Positions 1 through 9,487 are shown, counted from the stretch's first letter. The stretch is DNA of 64,000 bases from CAZJYI01 sp964550025 (GCA_964550025.1 CAZJYI010000041.1:13596-77595), one strand, 5' to 3'. The notes: generated by a model not told the origin, from the letters alone. Translations and numbers: made by a program.

Positions 1-1
1 G

Positions 2-727
2 CACAACGATGCGGAACAGGATGAGCCGCAGGTGACGCGCTGGTCGCTGGTGGCTCACGCGCAGGACACGGATCCCGGGGCGCGCATGGAGGCGTTGGCG
101 GCGCTGTTGCAGACCTACCTGCCCGTGTTGAAGTGGTACCTGGGACGCCATTACGGCCTCGATCCGCACCAGAGGGAAGACCTCGTCCAGGGCTTCGTGG
201 CAGCCAAAATCCTTAACCAGGACCTCCTGTCCCGGGCCGACAGATCGCGCGGACGGTTTCGGACATTTCTGCTCAACGCCTTTCAGAACTATGTGCGCGA
301 CGAGCTACGCAAGGCTCGTGCGGCCCGCCGCGCGCCGCCCGGAGGCGCGCTGCTGCCGCTGGAGGAGGCCGACCGCGTTTCGAGCGAGGATGCGGACATG
401 GAGCGGCAGTTCCATCGCGCGTGGGTGCGGCACAGCGTCGCAAAGGCCGTACAAGGCATGAAAGGGGAATGCGCCGCGCATGGCCGCGAAGACGTGTGGG
501 CCATCTTCCACAGTCGGCTGCTGGCGCCGATGCTCGGTGGCGACGCCCCTGAATCCTATGATGTGCTTGTCGCGCGACTGGGATTGGCTTCGCCCAGCCA
601 GGCTTCAAACCTGCTGATTACCGCCAAGCGCATGTTCAACCGCCACCTGCGACGGGTGATTGCGGATACGGTTGCCGCCCCGGCGCAAGTGGAAGACGAG
701 CTCCGGGAACTGAAAAGAAGCCTTTGA
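2..727 (+). CDS. ECF-type RNA polymerase sigma factor, 5' partial
   Basis: Resembles the ECF-like sigma factors that PVC bacteria place beside Ser/Thr kinases. The visible part holds a sigma region 2-like segment (DLVQGF around residue 55, then FRTFLLNAFQNYVRDELRKA) and a C-terminal helical region 4-like segment (ARLGLASPSQASNLLITAKR) ending in LRRVI. The frame is open to the first base of the window, so the true start probably lies upstream; an internal GTG at 32 is possible but has no convincing ribosome site. It is followed by an unknown protein, a kinase and an FHA protein on the same strand, so it probably belongs to a signalling operon. Family call is fairly safe; target promoters are unknown. 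Confidence 0.75.
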   Translation, partial: HNDAEQDEPQVTRWSLVAHAQDTDPGARMEALAALLQTYLPVLKWYLGRHYGLDPHQREDLVQGFVAAKILNQDLLSRADRSRGRFRTFLLNAFQNYVRDELRKARAARRAPPGGALLPLEEADRVSSEDADMERQFHRAWVRHSVAKAVQGMKGECAAHGREDVWAIFHSRLLAPMLGGDAPESYDVLVARLGLASPSQASNLLITAKRMFNRHLRRVIADTVAAPAQVEDELRELKRSL

Positions 728-779
728 CGCGCAGGATCGCGGGAGATATGTCGTATAACCGGGTGGAGCAAGCATAGGC

Positions 780-1313
780 ATGGAAGACGTCCACAGCAGT
801 ATTATCGACGCCTCGTCGGCCGGCGTCCGCGGCCTCCTGGAAGAGACGGCCGAAGCGGACCGGCCTACCTGGTCCCGCGACGACCTGGCCGCGGTGTTCG
901 GGCACCAGTGGACCGCCCCGCTGGCCGTAGACCTGGGCGGTTTGGACGAGACGCTGGCCGAGCGCGTCCGGACACTGGCGACGGCCAAGGGTCTCGTTCT
1001 GCGCAGCTTCGGGGATCTCCTGCATCACGAGAACCCGCCCTTGGCCCTCCTGGAGCTGAGCAAGGAGTTCGCCAAGCGCAGCCTCTACAGTCCCTATGCG
1101 ACGATCCCGAACGAAGTGGCTCGCGTCCTGTATTTCGCCAGCATTGCGGCAGCGCTGAGCCACTGCAGCCGCAGAATCAGCACACTGAGCGACGATGAGA
1201 TTGCCAACGGAATCCGGTGGGCCCTGTCTCGTGACTGGCTCACCGACGGCGCCCGCGAAGTGCTGTCCGCGGGACTCGAAGCCATCCAACCCCAGGGGAC
1301 GCAGGGAGAATGA
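780..1313 (+). CDS. conserved hypothetical protein between sigma factor and kinase
   Basis: A 177-residue soluble protein with no signal peptide or membrane segment and no motif I recognise. Composition is ordinary for a folded cytoplasmic protein, rich in Ala, Leu, Asp and Glu, with several predicted helices. It lies 52 bases after the sigma factor, and its stop codon overlaps the ATG of the kinase by four bases (ATGA), so the two are probably translated together. Position suggests an accessory or anti-sigma-like role in the kinase/FHA module, but nothing in the sequence proves this. Confidence 0.65.
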   Translation: MEDVHSSIIDASSAGVRGLLEETAEADRPTWSRDDLAAVFGHQWTAPLAVDLGGLDETLAERVRTLATAKGLVLRSFGDLLHHENPPLALLELSKEFAKRSLYSPYATIPNEVARVLYFASIAAALSHCSRRISTLSDDEIANGIRWALSRDWLTDGAREVLSAGLEAIQPQGTQGE

Positions 1314-3157
1314 ACGTGCTCTGTCCGCATTGTGGCCGGAACGTCGAGGTGGAACCGGGCGAACTCTGCCCGGAGTGCGCGAAGCCCCTGGCGGCGCCCG
1401 GAGACGCAACGCTCATGACGCGTCCCACGCCGCCGCCGACCGTTCAAAGTCAGGAGGCCCCGGCGCCGTCCGTGCTGGCCTCCCCCGACGCGGAGCTGCT
1501 GCAGCACGGTCGTATCCGCCCGCCCGCCCACCTGGGCTCCCGCGGCCGAATCGGCCGCTTCGAGATCGTCAAACCGCTCGGGAGGGGAGGGATGGGCTAT
1601 GTCTTCGCCGCCACCGAACCGGTGACCGGAACGACCGTGGCTCTGAAGATGCTGCGGGATGAGCTCGCGCAGGACCCGAGGATTGTACACTCCTTCCTCA
1701 CGGAAGCGCGGCACATGTACCAGCTTTCGCATCCCGCCATTCTCAAAGTGCTGGAGGTGTCCGGCCCGGAGGAGGGTCCCTTCTTCGTGATGCCGCTGGT
1801 CACCGGCGGAAGCCTCGATAGACGCGTCCGCTCTGAAGGCGTGCTGGCGTATGACGATACGCTGGCCATCTGCATCGAGGTTGCCGAGGGGCTGGCCCAC
1901 GCGCACGGCAAGGGGCTGATCCATCGCGACCTGAAACCGGCCAACGTACTGCTCGGGGAAGACGGTCGGGCGATGATCACCGATTTCGGCCTGGTCCGGT
2001 CTTTCGTGGGCGACTCGGTACTCGACATTGAGCGTTCCACCCCTGAGGGGACGCCGATGTACATGTCGCCCAGCGTCGCTGCCGGGCAGGCGGAGGACAC
2101 GCGCTGCGACATCTATTCGTTCGGCGCGATGATGTACGAGATGCTGGCGGGACGCCCCCCGTACGAGGGCCGGGACGCCGCCGGCGTTATACAGGCCGTG
2201 CTGGCCGGTCCGCCGGAGCCGCTGGCTTCCGTCAACCCCAAGGCGCCGCCAGGGCTCGTCGCCGTTGCCGAGTGGTGCATGGCCCGCGAGCTGCGCGAGC
2301 GATATGCCAGCATGAACGACGTCCTCGAAGACCTGCAACGACTGCGAGCGGGCGATGCACCTCGCGGTCCCCACGGGTCGGGGGCGGCGCGGGTGCGGCC
2401 CCGCCGCCTGGCGCTGGCGGCGGTTGCCGTGTTGCTCGTGCTGCTTGGCGGCTACGCCGGATGGCGGACGCTCCACAGGCCTCGTGGCGGGGGTGTGTCT
2501 CAGCCCTCCCAGGAACCCTCCCAGATCCCTTCCGTGGCGGAGGATTGCGCCCAGGCCGATGTCCTGCGTGCCGAAGGAAAGACCGATGACGCCGAGCCGC
2601 TGTATCGCAGGGCCCTGGTCCGGGATCCCGCGAACGTGCGGGCGCTGATAGGCCTGGGGGCGATCGAGGAGGCTCGGAAGCGGTACCGTGAGGCAACGGA
2701 GTTGTACCGTCAGGCGCGCGCGGTCGATCCGTCCAGTGCCGAGGCCGGCTACGCGATGGTCAACCTGCTGCTCGAGGTGGGCCACCTGGAGCCGGCACGC
2801 CACGAGCTCGAGGGGTGGTTGCGCGCAGACCCGGACAGTGCCCTGGCCAAACAGTTGCTGGAAGAGGTGGAAGCCGCCGAAGTCGAGGGGGGCGGTCGGA
2901 AAACCGGCGCGCCTCCACGACGACCGCGGGACGGCCGGCCTCTCGGACCGGGAGGCGGACACCCCCGTCCGCGCGGAGAGCACCCCCGCCCGCGCGTAGA
3001 GCATTCGCCGCCGTGGCACGAACCGATGCCGGCGGGCCACGGACCGTTGCGACATGATCCGCCGGACGGGGAAAGGCCGTTGGAAGCCCGCCCCGAGACG
3101 AACCGCGTAGAAGCGGCGTCGCCGTTGGCGTCGGACAACACCAAGGAGACAAGGTGA
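1310..3157 (+). CDS. transmembrane Ser/Thr protein kinase with TPR repeats
   Basis: Eukaryote-type protein kinase of 615 residues. The N-terminus is a zinc ribbon (CPHC at 5-8, CPEC at 20-23). The kinase domain spans roughly 80-350, with glycine loop GRGGMGYVF, ATP-binding lysine in VALKML, catalytic HRDLKPAN at about 205-212 and DFG at about 225; the usual APE is replaced by SPS. A single membrane segment lies at about 366-387 (LALAAVAVLLVLLGGYAGW), followed by TPR-like helices at about 405-530. The tail is low-complexity and rich in Arg, Pro, His and Gly. The TPR part would face the periplasm, the opposite side from the kinase. Its start overlaps the preceding stop, and the FHA gene begins 4 bases after its stop. 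Confidence 0.93.
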   Translation: MNVLCPHCGRNVEVEPGELCPECAKPLAAPGDATLMTRPTPPPTVQSQEAPAPSVLASPDAELLQHGRIRPPAHLGSRGRIGRFEIVKPLGRGGMGYVFAATEPVTGTTVALKMLRDELAQDPRIVHSFLTEARHMYQLSHPAILKVLEVSGPEEGPFFVMPLVTGGSLDRRVRSEGVLAYDDTLAICIEVAEGLAHAHGKGLIHRDLKPANVLLGEDGRAMITDFGLVRSFVGDSVLDIERSTPEGTPMYMSPSVAAGQAEDTRCDIYSFGAMMYEMLAGRPPYEGRDAAGVIQAVLAGPPEPLASVNPKAPPGLVAVAEWCMARELRERYASMNDVLEDLQRLRAGDAPRGPHGSGAARVRPRRLALAAVAVLLVLLGGYAGWRTLHRPRGGGVSQPSQEPSQIPSVAEDCAQADVLRAEGKTDDAEPLYRRALVRDPANVRALIGLGAIEEARKRYREATELYRQARAVDPSSAEAGYAMVNLLLEVGHLEPARHELEGWLRADPDSALAKQLLEEVEAAEVEGGGRKTGAPPRRPRDGRPLGPGGGHPRPRGEHPRPRVEHSPPWHEPMPAGHGPLRHDPPDGERPLEARPETNRVEAASPLASDNTKETR

Positions 3158-3161
3158 GACG

Positions 3162-3569
3162 ATGCCATACCTGATGTTGCTCAACGACAAGGACCTTCCC
3201 GCCCGCGAATGGGAACTGGGCGAAGCCCCCCTGACCATCGGCCGCGGGGAAGATGCCGATGTGCAGATTGGCGACGCGCAACTGTCGCGTAGTCACTTCC
3301 AGATCCGCAAGGAGGAAGACACGTACATCGTGGCGGACCTGAACAGCAGCGGCGGCACGATGCTCAACGACAAGCGCGTTGCCACGGCCGCCCTGAAGCC
3401 GGGGGACATGATCCAGGCGGGCGCCAGCCGATTCTACTACGATGTGGGCGTGGATACGTTCATCCAGACCCAGGTCGGCGCCAAGGGCGAAGGCGACGAG
3501 AGCGTTGTCGGCGTCTACCTGCGTGAACTGAAAGACGGTGAAGGCAGCGAGCAGCCGCAGCCAGAGTAG
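3162..3569 (+). CDS. FHA-domain phosphothreonine-binding protein
   Basis: A 135-residue protein made mostly of one forkhead-associated domain, a fold that binds phosphothreonine peptides. The signature positions are present: TIGRGEDADV, LSRSHFQI (the SxxH motif) and LNSSGGTMLNDKRV in the NG loop. The acidic C-terminal tail (about residues 105-135) is probably flexible. No signal peptide or membrane segment is seen, so it is cytoplasmic. It begins four bases after the kinase stop and is very likely the phospho-reader or substrate of that kinase. A perfect inverted repeat lies directly after its stop. Confidence 0.9.
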   Translation: MPYLMLLNDKDLPAREWELGEAPLTIGRGEDADVQIGDAQLSRSHFQIRKEEDTYIVADLNSSGGTMLNDKRVATAALKPGDMIQAGASRFYYDVGVDTFIQTQVGAKGEGDESVVGVYLRELKDGEGSEQPQPE

Positions 3570-3644
3570 GCACGAGCGTGAGCGAGTGGACTCTTCGTTA
3601 CCCGGGCCCCGCGTTTGAATCCACTCGCTCACGCTCGTGGCTAC
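3566..3644. repeat. long inverted repeat after the FHA gene
   Basis: CACGAGCGTGAGCGAGTGGA at 3571-3590 is repeated as its exact reverse complement at 3620-3639; outside the perfect 20 bases the pairing extends five more with one mismatch. The spacer is 29 bases and GC-rich, and no T-run follows, so this is not a textbook terminator, although it could end or protect the upstream transcript. It looks like one of the dispersed palindromic elements of this genome. The rest of 3645-3801 shows only a ribosome site for the next gene. Confidence 0.85.
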
Positions 3645-3801
3645 ATCCCCGGCGCTCTCCGATGAGTTTCCGGCAGAAAAGGCAGCGTCGCGGCATCCGT
3701 TCGGCCATGTCGCGGTTTTCCCGGTATCCTGCGCAGGATTCGCGTGCGCATCCCGTATCAAAGGGCAGAAGAGTCAATAGCGATTGGAAGGGGAGAAAAC
3801 C

Positions 3802-6800
3802 ATGAACCTCATATGTCGTACGAAACGCGTGCTTCTCTCGTGGTTGCTGCTGGTCGGCGTCACGGCAATGGCCGATATCAGCGACGTTTCACCCAACACC
3901 GCGCCCCAGGGGGCGACGGACCTGTCGGTATCGTTCACGCTGGCGGAGCCGCCGCCGTTGCCGCCGGAACAGGTCCAACCGCAGAGCGCCACGATCGGTT
4001 CGATCAGCGCCAAATCGCTCGTGCGCAACGGGGCGATCGTCACGGCCGTCTTTGACATCCCGGCGGGCGAGACGCCGGGACCCAAGACCTGCACCGTGCA
4101 GTTCGACCGGCCCAGCTACACCGCCGTCAACGGGTTCACGGTGACCGTGGCCGGCGATACGCCGCCCGTGATCACGGGGCAGCCCGCATCCCGGATGGTC
4201 GCCCCGAACGGCACCGCCGTTTTCTCCGTCACGGCGATGGGCAGCACGCCGCTGCACTACCAGTGGCAGAAAGACGCCGCCGACCTCGCCGGGGACACGA
4301 GCACAACGTTGACCCTTTCGGCCGTTCAGGAGAGCGATGAGGGCAACTACCGCTGCGTCGTCTCCAACGCGTTTGGCGTGGCGACCTCGGACGTGGCCGT
4401 GCTGACGGTGTCGGACGAACCGCCCTATCCGGGATACAACCTGTTTGCGCCGATCGGCTCGACGAACACCTACCTCATCGACAACAACGGGAGCATCGTT
4501 CATACCTGGTCGAGCAACTACCGCCCAGGGCAGTCGGCCTACCTGCTGGAGGATGGCAGCCTCCTGCGCACGGCCAACACCGGCGGCAGCCTGTTCAATG
4601 TAGGCGGGACCGGGGGGAGGGTGGAACGCTACGACTGGGACGGCAACCTGACCTGGGCTTTTGATTACAGCACCACGCAGGTCCGCCATCACCACGACGT
4701 CGAGTACCTGCCAAATGGCAACATCCTGATGGTCGCGTGGGAGCTCAAGACCGAGGCCGAGGCCATCGCCGCGGGGCGCGATCCGAGTGCCATCGCCGAC
4801 GGGGAGTTGTGGGCCGACCACGTGATCGAAATCGCCCCCACGGGCAATTACGGCGGCACGATCGTGTGGGAATGGCATTCCTGGGACCATCTCATCCAGG
4901 ACCACGATGCGGGCAAGGCGAACTACGGCGTCGTTGCCGATCACCCGGAACTGATCGACATCAACTACATACCCGCCGGCCCCGGCGGCTCGGGGGCCGA
5001 CTGGCACCACGTCAATGCCGTCGCCTACAATGCCGAGCTCGACCAGATCGTCCTCAGCGTGCGCAACTTCAGCGAGATCTGGGTGATCGACCACAGCACC
5101 ACGACGGCCGAAGCGGCCGGGCACTCGGGCGGCGACAGCGGTATGGGCGGCGATCTGCTCTATCGCTGGGGCAACCCGCGCATTTACGACGCCGGAGACG
5201 GCGGCGACCAGCAACTGTTCGGACAGCACGATGCCGAATGGATTGCGGACGGCCTGCCGGGCGCCGGTAACATCCTCATCTTCAACAACGGCCAGGGGCG
5301 GCCCGGCGGCAACTCTTCCTCCGTCGACGAGATCGTGCCGCCCCTGGCGCCCGACGGCACTTACACCAACAGCTCGGCTTACGGCCCGCCGGCACCGGCC
5401 TGGTCCTATGCCGCCTCGCCCGCGACCAACTTCTTCGCGTCGCACATCTCGGGCTCGCAGCGGCTGCCGAACGGACACACGCTGGTCTGTGACGGGCCGG
5501 CCGGGCGCTTCTTCGAAGTCACGGCCGGTGGCCAGACCGTATGGGAATACGACTACGACGGTGAAGTGTTCCGGGTGGAACGGTACGGCAAGGACTACAG
5601 CGGTTTTGACGGTACGGACCTCGACGACGCGACCGGCCCCGGAGGCGGGTACCCGATCGTCGATACGGGCCAGACCACCTGCTACAACAACAGCGCCTCG
5701 ATCTCGGCTCCCGCCCCCGGTGCGGCTTTCTACGGGCAGGATGCACAGTTCGATGGCAACCAGTTCAGCTACACAGTCGGCGGCGACGGGTTGACCGTGC
5801 AGGATGACGTCACCGGCCTGATGTGGCAGCGCTCGGCCGACCGTGAGGGCGACGGGGACATCGATGCGGCCGACAAACTCACCGCCGCCCAGGCCCAGAG
5901 CTATCCCGATACGCTCAACGCCGCCGGCTTCGCGGGGTACACCGATTGGCGGCTGCCCAGCATCAAGGAGCTGTACTCGCTGATCGACTTCCGGGGGCGG
6001 GATCCAAGCGGCTACAGCGGGACGGACACCTCCGGGCTCACGCCTTTCATCGATGACACCGTTTTTGGATACGGCTTCGGCGACACGTCGGCCGGCGAGC
6101 GCGTCATCGACTCGCAGTGGGCCACGACGACCTACTACGTGGACGAGACCGACGGCGAGCTGCTTTTCGGCGTCAACTTTGCCGACGGCCGCATCAAGGG
6201 GTATGGGACCAGCAATCCCCAGGGCGAAAAGACCTTCTACGTCATCTGCGTGCGCGGCAACACCAACTACGGCGTCAACGCGTTTGTCGACAACGGTGAC
6301 GGCACGATCACGGACAATGCCACCGGTCTCATGTGGGCGCAGAACGACAGCGGCACGACGCAGAACTGGCAGGCGGCACTCGCCTACGTTGAGACTCTCA
6401 ACAACGCCAACCACCTTGGCCATAACGACTGGCGCATGCCCGACATCAAGGAGCTGCAGAGCATTCTCGACTACACGCGCTCGCCCGGCACGACCGCCTC
6501 GGCCGCGATCGATCCGGTCTTCAACGCCACGTCCATCATCAACGAAGAAGGCGCGCTGGACTGGGGGTTCTACTGGTCCGGCACGACGCATGTCAACTAC
6601 CAGGGCGGCGGCCAGAGCGGTTCGTACATGGCGTTCGGGCGCGGGCTGGGGTACATGAACAGCAACTGGCGCGACGTCCACGGCGCGGGGTGCCAGCGTA
6701 GCGACCCCAAGCAGGGCAGTCCCGGCTATCACGGCCCCCAGGGCGACGTGCAGCGCGTGTACAACTTCGTGCGCGTCGTGCGCGACGCCCCGTCCGACGT

Positions 6801-7161
6801 AGACACCGACGGCGATGGATTGACGGACTGGGAGGAGACCAACGTTCACGGCTCCGACCCGAATCTTGCCGACACCGATGGCGACGGTATGGACGACGGC
6901 GATGAGGTGACGGCCGGCACGCTGCCGACGAATCCCGCCTCCGTGCTGGCGGTCGAGGACCTGGCGGCGGACGGCGGCGGGGAAATCGTCCTGCGATGGG
7001 CGAGCGCCTCCAACCGCACCTACGCCGTCTGGAGCGCCACGGACCTCGTCGCCAACACGTGGCAGGTGATCGACACCGGCATTGCCGCTACCCCGCCCGT
7101 GAACACGAAGACCGTGACCCCACAAGCAGCGGGCGGGTTCTACCGCATCCACGTGGAGTAG
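3802..7161 (+). CDS. exported arylsulfotransferase-like mosaic protein (Ig, ASST, two DUF1566, TSP3)
   Basis: Exported protein of about 1119 residues. I chose the ATG at 3802 because AAGGGGAG precedes it and a signal peptide (CRTKRVLLSWLLLVGVTAMA) follows. In order: an IPT-like strand region, an Ig-like domain (about 116-206), an arylsulfotransferase-type propeller (about 210-610; YLPNGNILMVAWE, GADWHHVNAVAYN, GQHDAEW), two DUF1566/Lcl domains (about 646-820 and 826-996; each with TGLMW and DWR.P.IKEL), a calcium-binding TSP3 segment (DTDGDGLTDWEE, DTDGDGMDDGDE; about 1000-1043) and a C-terminal beta domain common in secreted Verrucomicrobia-type proteins. Aryl-sulfate transfer is possible, but the catalytic histidine has not been proven. 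The combination suggests a surface protein. Confidence 0.85.
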   Translation: MNLICRTKRVLLSWLLLVGVTAMADISDVSPNTAPQGATDLSVSFTLAEPPPLPPEQVQPQSATIGSISAKSLVRNGAIVTAVFDIPAGETPGPKTCTVQFDRPSYTAVNGFTVTVAGDTPPVITGQPASRMVAPNGTAVFSVTAMGSTPLHYQWQKDAADLAGDTSTTLTLSAVQESDEGNYRCVVSNAFGVATSDVAVLTVSDEPPYPGYNLFAPIGSTNTYLIDNNGSIVHTWSSNYRPGQSAYLLEDGSLLRTANTGGSLFNVGGTGGRVERYDWDGNLTWAFDYSTTQVRHHHDVEYLPNGNILMVAWELKTEAEAIAAGRDPSAIADGELWADHVIEIAPTGNYGGTIVWEWHSWDHLIQDHDAGKANYGVVADHPELIDINYIPAGPGGSGADWHHVNAVAYNAELDQIVLSVRNFSEIWVIDHSTTTAEAAGHSGGDSGMGGDLLYRWGNPRIYDAGDGGDQQLFGQHDAEWIADGLPGAGNILIFNNGQGRPGGNSSSVDEIVPPLAPDGTYTNSSAYGPPAPAWSYAASPATNFFASHISGSQRLPNGHTLVCDGPAGRFFEVTAGGQTVWEYDYDGEVFRVERYGKDYSGFDGTDLDDATGPGGGYPIVDTGQTTCYNNSASISAPAPGAAFYGQDAQFDGNQFSYTVGGDGLTVQDDVTGLMWQRSADREGDGDIDAADKLTAAQAQSYPDTLNAAGFAGYTDWRLPSIKELYSLIDFRGRDPSGYSGTDTSGLTPFIDDTVFGYGFGDTSAGERVIDSQWATTTYYVDETDGELLFGVNFADGRIKGYGTSNPQGEKTFYVICVRGNTNYGVNAFVDNGDGTITDNATGLMWAQNDSGTTQNWQAALAYVETLNNANHLGHNDWRMPDIKELQSILDYTRSPGTTASAAIDPVFNATSIINEEGALDWGFYWSGTTHVNYQGGGQSGSYMAFGRGLGYMNSNWRDVHGAGCQRSDPKQGSPGYHGPQGDVQRVYNFVRVVRDAPSDVDTDGDGLTDWEETNVHGSDPNLADTDGDGMDDGDEVTAGTLPTNPASVLAVEDLAADGGGEIVLRWASASNRTYAVWSATDLVANTWQVIDTGIAATPPVNTKTVTPQAAGGFYRIHVE

Positions 7162-7187
7162 CGGAAGACGCCAAGTCTTCCGATCCC
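7161..7187. terminator. hairpin after the arylsulfotransferase-like gene
   Basis: CGGAAGAC at 7162-7169 pairs with GTCTTCCG at 7175-7182 across a five-base loop, directly after the TAG stop. No T-run follows. The same palindrome, in the opposite sense (CGGAAGACTTGGCGTCTTCCG), recurs in the tandem array near 44.3 kb, so this is a solo copy of a dispersed element that may act as a terminator or mRNA stabiliser. Confidence 0.55.
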
Positions 7188-7275
7188 CCAATTCCGCTTA
7201 CAAATGCCGTTCAGCTTTGTAATGGTCGTCGCATGCCCCCCTTTGCCAGTGTAGGCGCAAAAGAAGGAGAGAACG

Positions 7276-7512
7276 ATGGCCGTTTACGAAGAAAGACCGA
7301 TGACAACGGGCGCCTGGTTCCTGACCATATTGGTCCTGGCGATTCCCCTGCTCAACCTGATCATGTACATTGTATGGGCCTGCGGGGTGGGGAACGTCAA
7401 CCGGGTCACATTCTGCCGGGCCACGATCCTGTGGATACTGATCGTCGTCGCCGGCTACGTGATTCTGGCGGCGGCCGGAGTGGGGGCGGCCGCGCTGTTG
7501 CAGGCGCGGTGA
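7276..7512 (+). CDS. small two-helix membrane protein
   Basis: A 78-residue protein preceded by AAGGAGAG six bases before the ATG. Two hydrophobic segments are clear: about 12-35 (AWFLTILVLAIPLLNLIMYI) and about 48-70 (ILWILIVVAGYVILAAAGVG), separated by a short loop with VGNVNRV. No cysteine pairs or catalytic motif. It stands alone between the large exported protein and the convergent CHASE2 operon. Function unknown. Confidence 0.75.
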   Translation: MAVYEERPMTTGAWFLTILVLAIPLLNLIMYIVWACGVGNVNRVTFCRATILWILIVVAGYVILAAAGVGAAALLQAR

Positions 7513-7546
7513 CCGGGCCCGCTGTCCGCATGTCCGGCGCGCCCGT

Positions 7547-9487
7547 TCATCGGGCCGAGTCCGCACCCTGTTCCGGGTCGGCGAATGTTGTGGCGATGCG
7601 TGTGAACTCGTTTTCCACGGCAAGGAACGCGTCGAGCACGTCCGGCGCGAAGTGTGCCCCGCGGCCGTCCCGAAGGATGGCGACGGCTTTCTCATGCGAG
7701 AAGGGCGGCTTGTACGGCCGCCCGCTGGTCAGGGCGTCATAGACGTCAGCCAGCGCCATCAGGCGGGCGGAGAGCGGGATCTCTTCACCAGCCAGTCCCT
7801 CGGGATACCCGGTGCCGTCCCATCGCTCGTGGTGAGAGTACGCGATCTCCAGGGCACGACGGAGGAAGGAGTTCTCCCCCAGCTTTTCCTCCGCCGCTTC
7901 CATCGCCTGTCGCCCGTAGACCGTATGCTGCTTCATCTCCTCGAACTCCTCGTCGGTGAGCTGACCGGGCTTGTGGAGAATGCTGTCGCGTACGCCGACT
8001 TTGCCGATGTCGTGCAGCGGTGCGACACGGAACAGTTCTTCGACAGCATCGTTGGTCAAGACAGCCTTGTAGCGGGGGTGCCGCTTGAGCTGGTTGGCCA
8101 GGGCTTTCACGTAGTGGCTTGTTCGGTCGATGTGGAGCCCCGTCTCCGGGTCGCGGCTTTCGGTCATTGCCGCGAGGCTTCGGATGGTGACAGCCTGCGT
8201 GGCCAGCAGCTGCTGCGCCTGCCGTCGGCTGTTACGTTCCTCCAGCCAGAATTTCAGCAGTGTCAGTCCGGAGGAATTGACCACGATCAGCATGACCGGC
8301 ATCACGGGCGACACGAAGAGTCCGCCCCGCGCGAGTGCGACCTGTGCTCCGCCCAGCACGACGGTAGTGCCCGTGACGAGCAGGAGTGCGCTCAGGCCGG
8401 AGCCGGTCCACGCCAGAAGAAACGATGACAGGACGCCGGCCGCAATGAGCACGAGCAACTCCAGGCCGTCCGCATACGCCGGGCGGCTTATGAAGTCGCC
8501 GCCCACAATGTTGTCGGTGATGGTGGCGTGGATCTCGATTCCTGGAACGGCAGGCCCGAGCGGCGTGGCTTGCCGCCGCTCGAGCCCGACACAGGTTGTG
8601 CCCACGAAGACGAGCTTGTCCCGCAACTCCCGTTCGGGGATGCGCCCGGCGAGGATCTCCCCCGCGGAGACGCGGGTGAGACGGGCATTGCGTCCGCGGT
8701 AGTGAATCAGCATGTTGCCCTGTCCGTCCACCGGGATGCGTTTGGAACCCAGGCGGATCGACTCCGCGCCGGCGGAGGACATTGCGATCATGACCTGATC
8801 GTCTTCAGATGCCTGCAGCACGATGCCCAGCGCGAGACTGGGATAGTAGCGGTCGTCGTACCTGATGAGCAGAGGAGTGCGGCGGATAACGCCGTCGGTG
8901 TCGGGGAGCGCGTTAACGAACCCGACGCCGGCCGCTGCCTCGCAGAACGCCGGGATGCTGCACACCGCGCCGCGCGCCGCGAAGAGAGGCGCATCTTTGC
9001 CCGTGTCACCGGCTGGGCGGATCCAACCGGGGGTCAGCGCATGTCGCGGCAGGGCGTTGCTCGCAGGCGAGATGCCGCTGTCGAAAAGAAACTTGCACCC
9101 CAGGACAAAAGGACCCGTTGCCAGTGTCTTCGCCAGCAGGGCATCGCCGTCGCCCACTCCCAACCCCAACGGCGTCTGCCGGTCGGGTTCGGGGAACACG
9201 ATATCCAGCCCGATGGCGGCGGGTCCGGCTTTGGCTATGCCCTCGAGCAGTGCGGCCACCGTGCCGCGTGGCCAGGGCCATTGTCCGTATGCCGCAAGAC
9301 TCTCGTCGTCGATATCCACGATCGCAACGCGGTCGCTCGAGCGGCCGCCGGCCGACGCCCGCAGGAACGTGTCGTACGTCCTGTGGTCCAGGAAACGGAG
9401 AAAGTCGGGCCCTTGCAGGTAGACGGCGACGGCAAGGCCGCTGAACAGCAGGCCACAGGCGAGAAGGCATATGCGGATTCTTGTCAC
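7547..9487 (-). CDS. CHASE2 sensor with HD-GYP phosphodiesterase domain
   Basis: A 646-residue membrane receptor. An N-terminal membrane segment (about 4-22) is followed by an extracytoplasmic CHASE2 domain (about 30-330; DRVAIVDIDDESLAAYGQWP, GLDIVFPEPD), then three closely spaced membrane helices (about 335-415), then a cytoplasmic HD-GYP domain (about 440-640). The HD-GYP signatures are intact: LHDIGKVG at about 490, HHERWDGTGYP at about 549, LADVYDALTSGRPY. Such domains hydrolyse cyclic di-GMP. CHASE2 is more often joined to adenylate cyclases or kinases. Its ATG overlaps the stop of the OmpA gene (ATGA), so the two are coupled; the FecR gene lies in the same operon. Confidence 0.93.
   Translation of the reverse strand: MTRIRICLLACGLLFSGLAVAVYLQGPDFLRFLDHRTYDTFLRASAGGRSSDRVAIVDIDDESLAAYGQWPWPRGTVAALLEGIAKAGPAAIGLDIVFPEPDRQTPLGLGVGDGDALLAKTLATGPFVLGCKFLFDSGISPASNALPRHALTPGWIRPAGDTGKDAPLFAARGAVCSIPAFCEAAAGVGFVNALPDTDGVIRRTPLLIRYDDRYYPSLALGIVLQASEDDQVMIAMSSAGAESIRLGSKRIPVDGQGNMLIHYRGRNARLTRVSAGEILAGRIPERELRDKLVFVGTTCVGLERRQATPLGPAVPGIEIHATITDNIVGGDFISRPAYADGLELLVLIAAGVLSSFLLAWTGSGLSALLLVTGTTVVLGGAQVALARGGLFVSPVMPVMLIVVNSSGLTLLKFWLEERNSRRQAQQLLATQAVTIRSLAAMTESRDPETGLHIDRTSHYVKALANQLKRHPRYKAVLTNDAVEELFRVAPLHDIGKVGVRDSILHKPGQLTDEEFEEMKQHTVYGRQAMEAAEEKLGENSFLRRALEIAYSHHERWDGTGYPEGLAGEEIPLSARLMALADVYDALTSGRPYKPPFSHEKAVAILRDGRGAHFAPDVLDAFLAVENEFTRIATTFADPEQGADSAR

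Noticed and set aside
3889..7191. 1100-codon minus-strand open frame opposite the arylsulfotransferase-like gene
   Set aside because: A shadow of high-GC coding on the other strand: low-complexity Arg/Val/Gly translation, no motifs or ribosome site. The same applies to long frames opposite the kinase (1094-3238), the FAD gene (17104-19683), the S1 gene (20335-21618) and the giant protein (45268-46701, 47482-49194).
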